Shown: positions 1-11,330 of the stretch, piece after piece
Layout of the letters: each line of letters opens with the position of its first letter
Position numbering within the stretch: position 1 is the first letter of the stretch
Source: Anagrus nilaparvatae
Lineage: Eukaryota; Arthropoda; Insecta; Hymenoptera; Mymaridae
Assembly: GCA_022575985.1 (NCBI GenBank)
Contig: JAKSXM010000132.1
Span: forward strand, 12,958,001 to 13,022,000
Direction of reading: 5' to 3'
DNA length: 64,000 bases
The notes under the pieces: model-generated
The model's input: only the letters and a program-made list of their open reading frames with translations
Databases searched by the model: none
What the model was told of the DNA's origin: nothing
Position numbers and translations under genes: made by a program

Positions 1-2118
1 AAATTGCTCAAAGGTTCTAAAAGTCTCTTTTTTAAAATTTTTGAATTAGATAAATTGAGAAGTTTAAAGTTTTTAGGGAGTAAATTATATAATTTTAAGG
101 ATATAATGAAAGGACTCTTTTTGTAAACAGATTTTTTTATAGTAGGTAACTTAATATGATCTTTTCTAGTACTGAAAGTAGAATTTTTATATAAGTTTGT
201 AAGATCATCATAATAATGTGTTAGAGCATTGAGCTTGAAAAGCTGTTTTAAATCCAAAAATTGCGAAGGATCAATTTTTATAATTTTAATAATTTTTTTA
301 TGAAAGCTGATTTTTCCAAACATTTCCTAATAATGCCTAACCTACCCCTTTCACCCCCGTTTTTAGGGTATTTTAAAGGGTTGTAGGTTAAAACTAATGA
401 AAGATTCTAAAAAAGCATGAAATTTTACTATATGGATGAACTTTTTAGCCACTTATCTATAAGGGAATATACTTATTTTTGCTCATTTCCAAAACTCTCC
501 GCCCCGGCGTTAATGAGTTAATTAGGCCTCCGCCGTATTTAGGCCCCCTAAGTGTTTATTTGGCCCTGTTAAGGATATAAATATATATTATTAAGCTAAT
601 AAGATTAAATTATCACAATAATTTTTTTTATATTTGTATTTATTTTGAGCTCATTCTGAACTTTTTTGAATTCATTTTGAACTCGCTTTGAACTCATTTA
701 TACTCTCATTTTCGGAATTCATATTGAATCGAATTGAATTCAAAATAAAAATTGTGCCAACTGGGATTGGTGGTGTCTCGACTATATAATTTTGTCCTAA
801 TTAGCTTTTTATAGGTCTGTTCTTTTTTTCCCGAAAAAGTAGAACTGGAGTTAAAGAGAGAAAAAAAATGCGCGCTCATTTCAAACATTTTGTAGGTTAG
901 ATTGTATTTTATTTAAATTTTTATTAATTTTTTTTATTTTAAATAATAGATTATTTACTGCTATCGATAAAAAGCCATTTTAAACATGTTTTGACATTTA
1001 ATTTTTAGTAAAAGAATTTTATCCCAAAAAAACGTTTTGCTTTTTGAATTACCGCCATGAAAAAGAACGCGCGTTCTGTTTAGTTTTCCCCCAGTTTTGC
1101 TCCAGGTTAACTTTTTTGGGAAAAAAAGAACATACCTTATTTTATATATACAAATTATATACGATAGGTATCCGCTACATGTTCATACCTCTTATTGCTT
1201 AGAAAATTTTAAGTTTTACTGAAATACAAATCTTTCTTTTTTAAATTTTGCAAATCATTATATTTGAAAATGGCGCGCAAGGGAAAGCCGATAGAGGGGC
1301 CGATTATGATTGGTCAAAAAAATGTAACAGAGAAAATAATCTTTTATCTTTTTATCTTTATCTTCCAGCTGCAAGAAACCCAACCTAACATTTGTGCATG
1401 CAATATGCATCAGTTGAAGTTGCATCATGATGAATTTATGCACAATGTCATGGAGCCTCCATGCACAATGTAGTTGCATTCTTTGTTTATAAATAAAAAA
1501 TTATAAGTTAAACCAGATACCTAAATTTTCAGACAAGTTTAATGTGTAGAAAACGTTTACAAATATAATTACATTAGGGTTTATTCTTGAAATTTATGAT
1601 TATTTGTATCAAGAAAACTAAAAATGAGTCGTTATCAGTACTGGCCATTATACAATCCTTATCAAATAGCACTAAAAGATTCTCACAAAAAATAACACGT
1701 GTGAGTTTATAATCAAGAATGAAGATAATTAAATAATTGAAATCTGTTGACTAAAAGGTAAAAAACCATGAAGTTTGTAATAGTGCTTTTGCAAATAAAA
1801 TTAATTTGTTTCAGATTTTCAATAAATCTAAATAATTAAAATATTTTATTTTAAATGGCTTAGGTACAGGCTAAAAGTATAACATGTAAAATATTAAAAA
1901 AATATGTTTCTTTGTAAATACTTAAATTGATAGCATATTTTTTTTTTAAGTCAATATTTTTAATTAGTAAGCTCATTATCAATGTTAATTTATGTTAATA
2001 TATATTCAGGTCAAAGTATCAGTATTAAATTTTAGATTTGCATATCTGAATTCGTAAAATACTGCCTAAGAATTTAGGAAAACTACAAAAATTATTCAGT
2101 TTATTAATTTTATACACC
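1..2118. other. AT-rich non-coding DNA upstream of PIG-N
   Basis: No open frame here resembles a protein and no RNA gene is visible. A small less AT-rich patch lies at about 1268-1465. It could belong to the PIG-N promoter or 5' leader, but no motif fixes a transcription start. A possible 3' splice site (ttattcag) ends at about 2099, 19 bases before the PIG-N start codon, so a 5' UTR intron is possible but unproven. Confidence 0.5.
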
Positions 2119-4671
2119 ATGAATGAAATAACAACAAAAAATCCTCATAGATTTATTGTTATTTTGGGGATTTTGATGCACATTATTTTCTTATGGGGAG
2201 TGCTGGATTCTAATTTTCACTCACCAATAATAAGTGGACTTAAATCTGTTCCGATACCAGAAGGAGCACCAGCTAAGCGAATTTTGATATTTTTAGCAGA
2301 TGGACTAAGATATAGAACTTTTAAAGAAGAAGAGCCGCCATTTTTAAGCAACATTTTAAAAAGTAAGGGATCTGGTGGTATTTGCCATGTTAGGTTACCA
2401 ACTGAATCAAGACCCGGTAATGTAGCTGTAGTAGCTGGGTTATATGAAGATCCAAGCGCTTTATTTAAAGGCTGGAAGAAAAACCCAGTTAATTTTGATT
2501 CTGTCTTTAATCAAAGCTATACCTCATGGATCTGGGGTAGTCCAGATATTACATCCTTATTTACCGAAACTGGAAACGACCAAGTTAACATAGAAAGCTA
2601 TCCAGCTGAATGGCAAGACTTTGACAGTACTAAATCAGGAAGTACACAAAAATTAGATTCTTGGGTTTTTAAAAAATATCAGGATTGGTTAAGTGTATCA
2701 GCAGACAATTATAAAGTAACTAATAAATTAGTATTTTATTTTCATTTATTAGGCTGCGATACTGCAGGTCACTCATCAAAACCTCAATCAAAAGAATATA
2801 TAGAAAATATAATGTATGTTGACAAGGAAATAAGTAATATAGTTAATAAAACAGAACATTATTTTGAAAAAAATAGTACAGCTTATATATTTGTTTCCGA
2901 TCATGGAATGACTGATTGGGGATCTCATGGAAGCGGTTCAACGGATGAAATTGAAACGCCTTTTGTTGCATGGGGTGCTGGTTTATCAAAGAATTCAAAA
3001 TTTCAAATTATTGAGCAAGCTGATTTAACTCCTCTTATTTCAACATTAGTTGGCATAAATATTCCAGTTAATAATGAAGGAGTATTACCATATGAAATAT
3101 TAGATTTAAATAATGATAAGTATGTTGCAAAAGCTTTCTTATGTAACTTAGAACAAATTAATGAACAAATTAAAGCCATTCGTAAATCAATTATTGGGAA
3201 AGGTTTAGCAAACATGTGTGAAACCGATATAAAATTTAATGAAAAATTAAATCTTGTTAAAAGTTTAATCAATGAAAAATATTATAAAGACAGTCTTATA
3301 GAATCAAAAGAAGCTGCAAAATTAGCAAAAGATTCTCTTATTTATTATAGACGTTACCAAACTAATAGATTTATTATTTGTTTACTTGTTATGTGGATTT
3401 GTTGGATAGTTTTAATTTTTTTAAATGTATCAAGTAAACCAAAAATATCATTCACATTCAATTCTTTTATAGTTAAAATTATTATTTTAGTTCTCATTGT
3501 TCCATTAACTATGGAATTTGCAATCACAGGATTTACAGCTTGGAGATTATTTGGTTATGGTATTATTGCAATTTTTTCTTTATTTCTAGTTTTGAAAGGT
3601 ATTATTCATAAAAAGCCTCAATTACAATTAAAATCTGAAAATCTTATAGCTGAAATTACAGGTTTAATTGCATTAATGATTATTATGTATTTTGGGCTAA
3701 CATACAGATGGCTTTTAAGTATTGGAATGTTCTTAAATATTTACATTCAAAAAAAGTTATTTAAAAACCTCCGCACCTTTTTCTTAATAACAGGATTTCT
3801 TTTAGCATTTTTTCCACTTTTACCTGTTGTGGGTCCTCAATCAAATTTAAGTTTTGTATTATTTAGCGAAATTTTTGTGATAATATTAGTATTAGCATCG
3901 TTAAATATGAAAAAAAGAAAAATGTATATAATATGTATAGAATTAATAAGATTAACATTTACGTTACTTAAAAGTTATGGTCTTTTGTATGGATACTTTT
4001 TGGTCTCGTGGATTATTTTATTTACTACTCCATTTATTATTTGGTTGTACCCTGTGGAGTGGAAACAAAGAATATTTGGAATCAGTATAACTTTTTTTTG
4101 CCCATTGGCTCTTTTATCTGTATCATATGAACCTCTTTTTTATTTAATTTTCTCGCTTCATATACTAAATTGGCCTGTTCAAAAGACATGTGATAGAAAC
4201 TCCAAAAATGATATATTAAGCATAAGAAATTTAAGTACTGCTACGTTTTTAATGTTCTACTCAATATTATGTTTTTTTGGTACTGGTAATATCGCAAGCT
4301 TAAGTTCATTTGATCCACAATGGACTCGTCACTTCGTTACCATCTTTTCACCATTTACCATGACTGCATTAATACTTTTAAAAATTATTATTCCAATGCT
4401 ACTAGTGGGATGCTTGATTCGAACTCTTGCTACAAATTCTCAGATTTTTTTAGCAGTTTTAATTTTAGGTGATTGTTTAGCCATACCTTTGATGCTCAAT
4501 GTTACGTCATATGGCAGTTGGCTAGATATTGGAAGTAAAATAAGCAGATTTGTGATAGCTATTGTTCTTCCTTTTATATTTTTGATATTACACAATTTAA
4601 CAAAACCACTTTTAACTTTTAGTATTCAAAAAAATATATTTTCATCATATTCTAAAAAACATGTAGTGTAA
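2119..4671 (+). CDS. PIGN: GPI ethanolamine phosphate transferase 1 (PIG-N / Mcd4 family)
   Basis: This is an 850-residue ER membrane enzyme that adds ethanolamine phosphate to the first mannose of the GPI-anchor precursor. Residues about 12-29 form the N-terminal membrane anchor. The lumenal alkaline-phosphatase-like domain follows, with metal-binding Asp61 in FLADGLR, likely nucleophile Thr95 in LPTESRPG, the GCDTAGH block (Asp214, His218) and VSDHGMTDWGSHG with Asp261-His262. From about residue 360 the protein is a long series of hydrophobic helices, as in the PigN C-terminal domain. The length is slightly below the roughly 900 residues usual for the family, but both ends look natural. The ATG at 2119 is the first methionine before the anchor, and the context (cacc ATG) is good. 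The whole protein lies in one uninterrupted frame. It is transcribed towards Axin, convergent, with about 1.85 kb between stop codons. The family call is very secure. Confidence 0.95.
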   Translation: MNEITTKNPHRFIVILGILMHIIFLWGVLDSNFHSPIISGLKSVPIPEGAPAKRILIFLADGLRYRTFKEEEPPFLSNILKSKGSGGICHVRLPTESRPGNVAVVAGLYEDPSALFKGWKKNPVNFDSVFNQSYTSWIWGSPDITSLFTETGNDQVNIESYPAEWQDFDSTKSGSTQKLDSWVFKKYQDWLSVSADNYKVTNKLVFYFHLLGCDTAGHSSKPQSKEYIENIMYVDKEISNIVNKTEHYFEKNSTAYIFVSDHGMTDWGSHGSGSTDEIETPFVAWGAGLSKNSKFQIIEQADLTPLISTLVGINIPVNNEGVLPYEILDLNNDKYVAKAFLCNLEQINEQIKAIRKSIIGKGLANMCETDIKFNEKLNLVKSLINEKYYKDSLIESKEAAKLAKDSLIYYRRYQTNRFIICLLVMWICWIVLIFLNVSSKPKISFTFNSFIVKIIILVLIVPLTMEFAITGFTAWRLFGYGIIAIFSLFLVLKGIIHKKPQLQLKSENLIAEITGLIALMIIMYFGLTYRWLLSIGMFLNIYIQKKLFKNLRTFFLITGFLLAFFPLLPVVGPQSNLSFVLFSEIFVIILVLASLNMKKRKMYIICIELIRLTFTLLKSYGLLYGYFLVSWIILFTTPFIIWLYPVEWKQRIFGISITFFCPLALLSVSYEPLFYLIFSLHILNWPVQKTCDRNSKNDILSIRNLSTATFLMFYSILCFFGTGNIASLSSFDPQWTRHFVTIFSPFTMTALILLKIIIPMLLVGCLIRTLATNSQIFLAVLILGDCLAIPLMLNVTSYGSWLDIGSKISRFVIAIVLPFIFLILHNLTKPLLTFSIQKNIFSSYSKKHVV

Positions 4672-6518
4672 AAAAATTAGTTTAAACATTTAAATAATAA
4701 GAAAAACTACTATTAATATTAGCTATTAAGCTTTGTAAAAAATGTAAAAATTAAAAAATTGTAAAATAAAATTTTTTATGTTAATTATGTTCTTTTTTTT
4801 CTCACTAATTTTGCTTTCCCAAAAAATGTTTTGAAATACTGCTATGAGTCCTTTATTTAATAACAAAGAAAATTTTTCTTTGCTGTGGTCTAAAACCAAG
4901 AATTTTCTGATTACTCTTCCACGAAAATTAAAAGCTGCTCTTTTTAAGGCTTCCTTCTATAAAGTAGCACCAATAAAATAAAAATATCAAAAATTTACTA
5001 ATTTTCAGGGTCAAAAATTTTTTTAAAGTCTAAATAAAATTAGGATTAATTTTATACATAGTGAAAATCATAATAATTCTCATAAAAGATCTTAATTTGA
5101 ACAAAAAGTAAAATTAGTAAAATCAATGAAAAAAATCTTTTACTCAAAACTTTGAAATTAAAAAAAAGTAATGAATAAATAAATTTGTAACACTACATGA
5201 AAGGTTTTTTAATAAAAACTACATTTTATCGATTTATAAATAATAAAATATAATTACTTTTATTTTACATGATTTTTATTTTAACTATAAAAAAAAAAAC
5301 ATTTTGTAATATAACACTGACAGAAATGTTCGCGTAATAAAAAATTACAATTTTCTTGTGTTTTTGTTTTTTCACCTTTAACGACTTATTAATTCTAAGA
5401 AGGCACAATTTTATTTTCGCACTATTTATTGTGTGAAAAAAAATCGCTATAAATTTTATCTTTTCAATTAAATTTTTAACATCGGCGATGGCAATAAGCT
5501 TTTATTTATTTCTTTTTTTTTTTGAAAATCATATATAATACAATATTATAATATTTTTCTTTTTATATGACAAAAATAAAAAATGCATTCTTGCAGACAA
5601 ACAAAATTTTGTTTAGCATGAAAAAAGGTATTTTGCTTCATTTAATTCTTTTAATTAAAAAATTTTCTAAAAAAGTACAAATTTTGTTTTTACAAATAAT
5701 TTGAAATTAGTTCTTTTATACATGTATAAAAATTTAATTTTTACCCTTGCATAAAAAGGAATTTTACAACTTAACATTCAATTTTTTCAAAAAGTTTAAA
5801 TCTTTTAAAAGTATTTGAATCCAAGAGAAATATTTTTAACCATTACTTCTCATGCACATTAAAGGCATAAGAAAAAAAGTATAAAAACAAAGTTCTTGAT
5901 AAAATGTATATATAATATACAAAATATCATTTTTCCGAAAAACTTAAAAATTAAAACTTATTTTTTAAATCATAATTATAATTTTTTTCTATTTAAAATT
6001 TATAAGGCCTAACCTTTTTATATAGACCTTGTTAAAAGTCGATTATTTAAATATTTTTCTTTGTACACTATTTTAAATTTAAACAAAAACTAAGTTTTTT
6101 AAGTCTTCTTTTTGGAAGCTTAATAAAATACAAAGATATTTTTTTATCTTTGATATATATATATAAAATACTTACAAAAAATCATTGCCCATTGTAATAG
6201 GACTTGGTCTTATTTTTATGTTCCGATTGCTTTTTTTTAAAACTATTTTTTATTTACATTTCATTTACACGAGTTTTTCGCAAACAACCATGCGCACATT
6301 TATTAAAAATACTTACATATTTACTTTAAAAAATAAAAATATATATAAAAAAACAAACAATTTTTTTTCCTCAAATTAATAATCAAAAAACTATAAATAA
6401 ATATTTTTTTAAATCATTTATAAAAAAGTTTTTCTTTAACATTTGTAAAAATATTATGGAAGCTCATTAATTGTTTACAAATTATAAAAAAACAAAATAT
6501 TTTTATACGTTTTGTTTA
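4672..6518. other. Intergenic region between convergent PIG-N and Axin
   Basis: Very AT-rich sequence holding the 3' UTRs of both genes. Several TTTATT hexamers (AATAAA on the minus strand) at about 6250-6520 could end Axin transcripts. No other gene is seen. The short open frame at about 6185-6379 is low-complexity Phe/Lys/Asn sequence and not credible. Confidence 0.5.
4765..4770 (+). terminator. Candidate polyadenylation signal of PIG-N
   Basis: AATAAA lies about 94 bases after the PIG-N stop codon, followed by T-rich sequence. In DNA this AT-rich the hexamer is common by chance, so the assignment rests mainly on position. Confidence 0.4.
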
Positions 6519-9500
6519 TTATTCAAGAGCTTTAACTTGTGCCATGACTTTTCCGTCCCAAAGAGGTAGAACTTCTAAGTCATCGGTTATTTCTTCTTGA
6601 ATAACTTTAACGTCTAAATCTTCGCATTCAGTTTTGAAGAAGTACCTGAAAAAATAAAAAATAATTATTTTAGGTTTTCTTAAATTATTGACATGATATT
6701 AAAAAATATTATACAAACCTATAGTTTCCTTTTTTAGGAAGAAATTCTTTGAATTGTTTAAGGGTCACATTATGACCTGGTATTTTTGTTCTATAAGGTA
6801 CTTGTTCCTCACAAAAACTAAAAACAACAGTTGTGAAGTCACTACCCGAATCTTGCTTGGATTTCCTCAAGCTAGGTTGGCTTGAGTGCATATTCGGCAC
6901 GACTTCACAACTCATTTGTTTACAGCTACCACCTAAATGACGCTGACGACTACGTAAACGTTCTTCTTCTTGAAGAATCAGTCTTCTTTTAGCTTCTTCT
7001 AACTGAGTTGGCTATTGGAATTGAAAAATAAATTATAAAAATTATTTAAATTGATTTTTATAATAAATTAACAAAAAATTTAATGTACTTACAGTATGAG
7101 GTTGAGGTAAAAGAGGCATTCCAGGATCATCAACAAAAGGTTGCTTTGCTCTTTCCAAATTAACACTTTGTGTACTATATTTTTTAAGGTGTCTACTTTG
7201 TTTTGAATCTTTTTTGTTGTCAGATTCCTTCAACCAATTAAGCAGTCGTACATCCTTAATAGCTACATCGCTAACAACGCTAACTCCACTATCAGTTAAT
7301 TCTGTCATTGACTTTTTGGTAGCTGATCTACTTGAATCTAATCTGTTGAATCTTTGATCTTGATTTTGAAAGTAATGGTCTTGTTTATGAATAGAATCTG
7401 AATATTCAGATGGTATAGATTTTGACTTGTGCACATGAGAACCCAATGAACTCATAGAACCAGCGCCAATGAGATCTCCAGCTTCTGGGAAATCATGCAC
7501 ATTCCCACTATCTCCAGAAAATGTCGAAAATACATCTTTTTCTTTTCTTCGATATGACTGCCTTTGAGAGCAATGATGACTATTTGCCTGCTGCTGTGAA
7601 ATTCTACGTTTATCTGGAGATCTAGGTCTTGGTGATGCTAGCTTAGGCGATCTTGAAGGAGTCAAATCTGACCATACCCTTGATACATGCTGATCTAATA
7701 TATCCTGATCACTATCTTCTTCTAACTGAAGTTTCTCTCTTAGAGCATCTGCTAAACTCCTAGGACCACCAGGAATGTTTGGTACAGGCATTGGTGGACA
7801 TGCTTCATAAATATTTTCATCAGATGCATCGACTTCTCTTAACTTACGCTCAAATTTTTCTTGATTATCTTGTTCCCTTTTCACTTTTTCAAGCTTTTCT
7901 ATCACTAAACGAGCAAACATTTCAGGTTTTAAAGGTTGAGTTTGTTCTTTGGTGACTCTTTGAGTACGAGGAATTATACTTTCATGGCCTACTGGATCTC
8001 GATTTATCATTGCTGATTTTTTCATTGCTCTGCACTGTCTTATGTACTGCTTCTTACTAGGCCGGTTACACACTGATATCCCATCTCTGCAATAAAAAAA
8101 GAAATTACTTAATATAAAATTCAAAAATTCAAACAAAAAATATTATAATGCTTGTTGACTCACAAAGAAGCATCAGTCAATGATAAATTATCAGATTCAG
8201 TGCGAGCATCACTGCTTAAGCTTTGAAGTTCAGAGTCCTGTCTGGAAACCGGATTATAAGATGAATATTGTGTACGAGGTCTTGTTACGGTTGCATGGTA
8301 AGGACTAGCTCCAGGTTGTAGGTAAATACTATATTCAAGCAAAATACACAGGAACACAAAAGGAGATGCCAAAATAAAAAAGCAAAATAAAAAAATAAAT
8401 AAATTTAAAATAAAAATTAATAAAATTAAAATTATAAAACAAGTGAGGTGGATAAATAGTGCAAATCTTTAGGTTTTTAGACAAACATCTATCATGATAA
8501 TACTCATACATTTTAACATTTTAAAATGAAAAAATATAATTAGCATTTAAAAATAAGTAAAATAATAATAATAATAATAAATAATAATAAATTTTACAAG
8601 CCAATCTCACTTGCTGAAAAAAATATATACATATAATCATACCCAGCATATGCTTCAGGTTTTGGCCTAACATCTAATGCCCTAAGCTGCTGTGTAGCCA
8701 TCAATATATCTTTGGTCAACCTCATTTCTCCTTTATATTCAGGTTGTTGTTGATTGTGTAATTGACTATTCAAATTTTGGTGTTGATGATTATTCCGATG
8801 ATGATGATGATTATTATTTTGTTGATTATGTTGACTATGTGTTGTATTTTGATTTCCACCACCACTATTACTGAAGAATTCACTGTCTTCATGTAGCGTT
8901 GGTAAAATATTTGATTTGGAACAACCAAGTGAATGCTCTTCATCATCATCAGGGGAAGATGGACGATGACCCTTCAACTCATTTTCTTTGTGATCAAAAG
9001 AGGCATCATCTTCATCTTTTGCATTATGTTTATTTCCACCATTAGATTGGCAACGTCTAACGTGACTAAGGTAAAGATCTGAGCGCAAAAAATTTGGATA
9101 GGTGGTATCTTCTATAAGACGTTCCACTTCATGTTGAGCAAGATCGAAAATTTCCTTATCTGCTAAACCATCTCGGAAACGACGTCTTAATTCTTTACGT
9201 ACATCGTCTGGTAATGCTAGCTGTGGCCTTTGGAAAAATTTTCTAAAGAGTGCTCTTGTAATTGTAACAAGTTTTGAAGGATCTCGCTCTTCTTTAAGTC
9301 CTTCACATGCAAAATAGAAGGACAATATATAAACATGTCCTTCTTGTTGCAAATATTTTTCAAATAACTCAAGGCCTTTTGGATCTTCCAAGAGATCATG
9401 CAAACTTCTGGACCATTGAAGGCATGCAAGTGATGATGATGAATTATCTGTGTTTTCCATAGTTTTAGAGTTGTCACATCGACCCTCTGGTTCAAAGCCC

Positions 9501-9764
9501 AATGGTGCTGATGCATTGCAATTTGATGAATTTTGATTTTTAAGACTTGATCGCCTAGGAGGTATATCTGGACCCTCATTTACTCGAAATCTAGTTACGA
9601 AACCTTCACGTTCTTCACCTAAAATGAAATAAAATTTTATTTTAATTATTTAAATCAAAATTAAGTTTCATCTATAATTCATATTATAAGTTTATACCAG
9701 GAACAGGTGGTCTTGGAGAATTTTCGTTGAAGCAGCGTAATTGTTTAGATTGAGATCCACTCAT
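6519..9764 (-). CDS. Axin: Axin, Wnt pathway scaffold (six coding exons)
   Basis: Coding exons on the minus strand are 9764-9698, 9618-8643, 8328-8164, 8086-7093, 7011-6719 and 6645-6519. Each junction is GT..AG, introns are 73-314 bases, and the sum is 2622 bases (873 residues plus stop) with phases that join exactly. Axin is the scaffold of the beta-catenin destruction complex. In order: tankyrase-binding motif RPPVPGEE at 18-25; RGS domain (APC binding) about 94-211; a His/Asn/Gln-rich stretch in the later part of exon 2; GSK3-binding helix about 457-480 ([16 protein letters not shown]); beta-catenin-binding helix about 528-542 ([15 protein letters not shown]); conserved [11 protein letters not shown] at the start of exon 5; and the C-terminal DIX polymerisation domain about 794-873, split over the last two exons. 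Length matches Axins of other animals (about 860). All key modules are present, so it looks functional. Confidence 0.96.
8564..8598. repeat. AAT trinucleotide repeat in an Axin intron
   Basis: A run of aat units inside the 314-base intron between coding exons 2 and 3 of Axin. Confidence 0.8.
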
Positions 9765-9850
9765 TCTATCTTTCGCGACTAGCGCGTTTTTGTTCTTGAT
9801 CAATTTTCCTAATTTTGAAATGCCAATTAATGTACATGGCTAATTTTAAA
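9765..9850 (-). other. Axin: Axin 5' UTR part of first coding exon
   Basis: Reading on the minus strand, a pyrimidine-rich tract ending tttgtttcag finishes at 9851 and looks like a genuine 3' splice site. The exon would then start at 9850 and carry 86 bases of leader before the ATG at 9764-9762. Axin transcription must therefore begin upstream of this point, at higher coordinates. Confidence 0.6.
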
Positions 9851-11033
9851 CTGAAACAAACAAAAAAATAGAACATTATATTGGTTGTATACTAATATTC
9901 TTGTATTTTATAACAAGAAAAGATTCATTTTAAAATTTACAAATTTTTGCTAAGTTAAATTATTCAAATTTAGCTGTTATTATGAATAAAAAACATGAGT
10001 TACATTTTGCATATCATATCTTAAAAAATTAATAATAGCTTAATAAATTTATTTTTCAATCAAGAAAAAATCAAATGTACATTTTTTTCATCAATTGTTT
10101 CCAGCAATAAAAAATGCAAGGAAATACTCCAGGGTAAGAGTAATCGATAGAGCTTAAGTACTCGGTTTCATTGTATCGAGTCATTTTTATAAAAACCAGG
10201 GAGGTCTTTTTTATAGGGGAACACATTTATTCAGAGAAGCTTTGTCTAAAAACAACTCTGCGCATAAGCTTTCTTCGGTTTGTTGTTTAATACATAAAGA
10301 CTACCGGTTAATGATACTCCACTGCGCAGTATTTGTACTAATATTGATCGATGGTATAAGTTTTATGCCTTATGACTAGAAAAATGATCCTTAAAGAAAT
10401 TTTTTTTCAATATTTAACTTATATTATTACAGACAAGCCTTATAATTTTTTTTTATAAGAACTTTATTGCAGACAATATTCTAGGCCTAAAAATATTCTA
10501 TAGAATTATGATTTCAAACATACATATACAAGCAAACCCAAAATATTAAATTCATATATTTAATAAAAAGTAATGCAATCAAATAAATTTTTGTATCAAA
10601 AAAAAAAAAAAAAAGCACCTGTGTTTTGAAATTGGATCTGTTATTATATGTACTTAAAGGCATATAATAATTTTAAAAGAAAACAAAGTATTAATATTGA
10701 ATGCAGGAATAAGATGTAATACAGAATGAAAGAGAAACATATTAAATTATGAAAAGCTGTCATAATGAATTATTTTGGTTCAGAGCATTCATACCTGAAT
10801 CCAAGCGAATATAGAAATGCAGTATACATACTTACCATTTTTTCAAATAAGAAACTCTAATGGGGAGTTTTTTTTTGAAAATTTTATTGATTATGTTTAA
10901 TAAATTTATATTTTATGAAATGAATTGAAATTGTATTAAATATCAAAAAAATATATATATATTTCCTTTTGTTAATCAATCAAATTTAGTTTAAAGCGAT
11001 ATTAATATTGTAGCGACTAAAGGCAAACTGAAG
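9851..11033 (-). other. Axin upstream/intronic DNA with candidate promoter patch
   Basis: By position this is the 5' intron of Axin. At 10120-10380 the sequence is less AT-rich. On the minus strand it contains CCCCTATAAAAAAG (TATA-like, about 10204-10220) and ATCGAT elements. On the same strand there are strong 5' splice sites near 10830 (ATG|gtaagtatg) and 10795 (ATTCAG|gtatga) that could end a non-coding first exon. All this is suggestive only. Confidence 0.3.
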
Positions 11034-11330
11034 TAGGAGTCAGCGTCCTGGCCAGGACCGATGCCAGATCAACAAAAGGGGTGGTGAATTGGAGAAGGGA
11101 TCGATTTACCCAGCATTTCAACCACTTGGATATTTTGTTGGAAGAGATTTCTACGCTGGTTGGTCAACAACAAAAAGTTTCTACCCAACATCATCATGAA
11201 TTATACATTTTTCTCAAGTATTGATCGGTTTCTAAAAAAATGGATGATATTGAAGAAAAATGTTATCAAAGTTATAAAAAGAAATCCTATATTCAAGAAG
11301 AAATCCATAAATAATATATGCTACCCAACA
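11034..11330. other. Composition island, possible relic of a coding sequence
   Basis: A stretch clearly richer in G and C than its surroundings, including the palindrome GTCCTGGCCAGGAC at about 11047. One plus-strand frame reads as a hydrophilic, helix-like peptide interrupted by stops, e.g. DILLEEISTLVGQQQK and MDDIEEKCYQSYKKK. I do not recognise the family. It may be the remnant of a retrotransposon gag or of a host exon. Confidence 0.25.

Noticed and set aside
1440..1480. Similarity to miR-33 (tgtagttgcatt) upstream of PIG-N
   Set aside because: The seed is not conserved (gcacaatg in place of gcattg) and no convincing precursor hairpin is formed. Likely chance.
3003..3272. 89-codon minus-strand open frame
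   Set aside because: Antisense to the PIG-N coding sequence, without homology or a credible start.
9217..9579. 120-codon minus-strand open frame with His runs
   Set aside because: Alternative frame of Axin exon 2. The RGS domain is in the overlapping frame.
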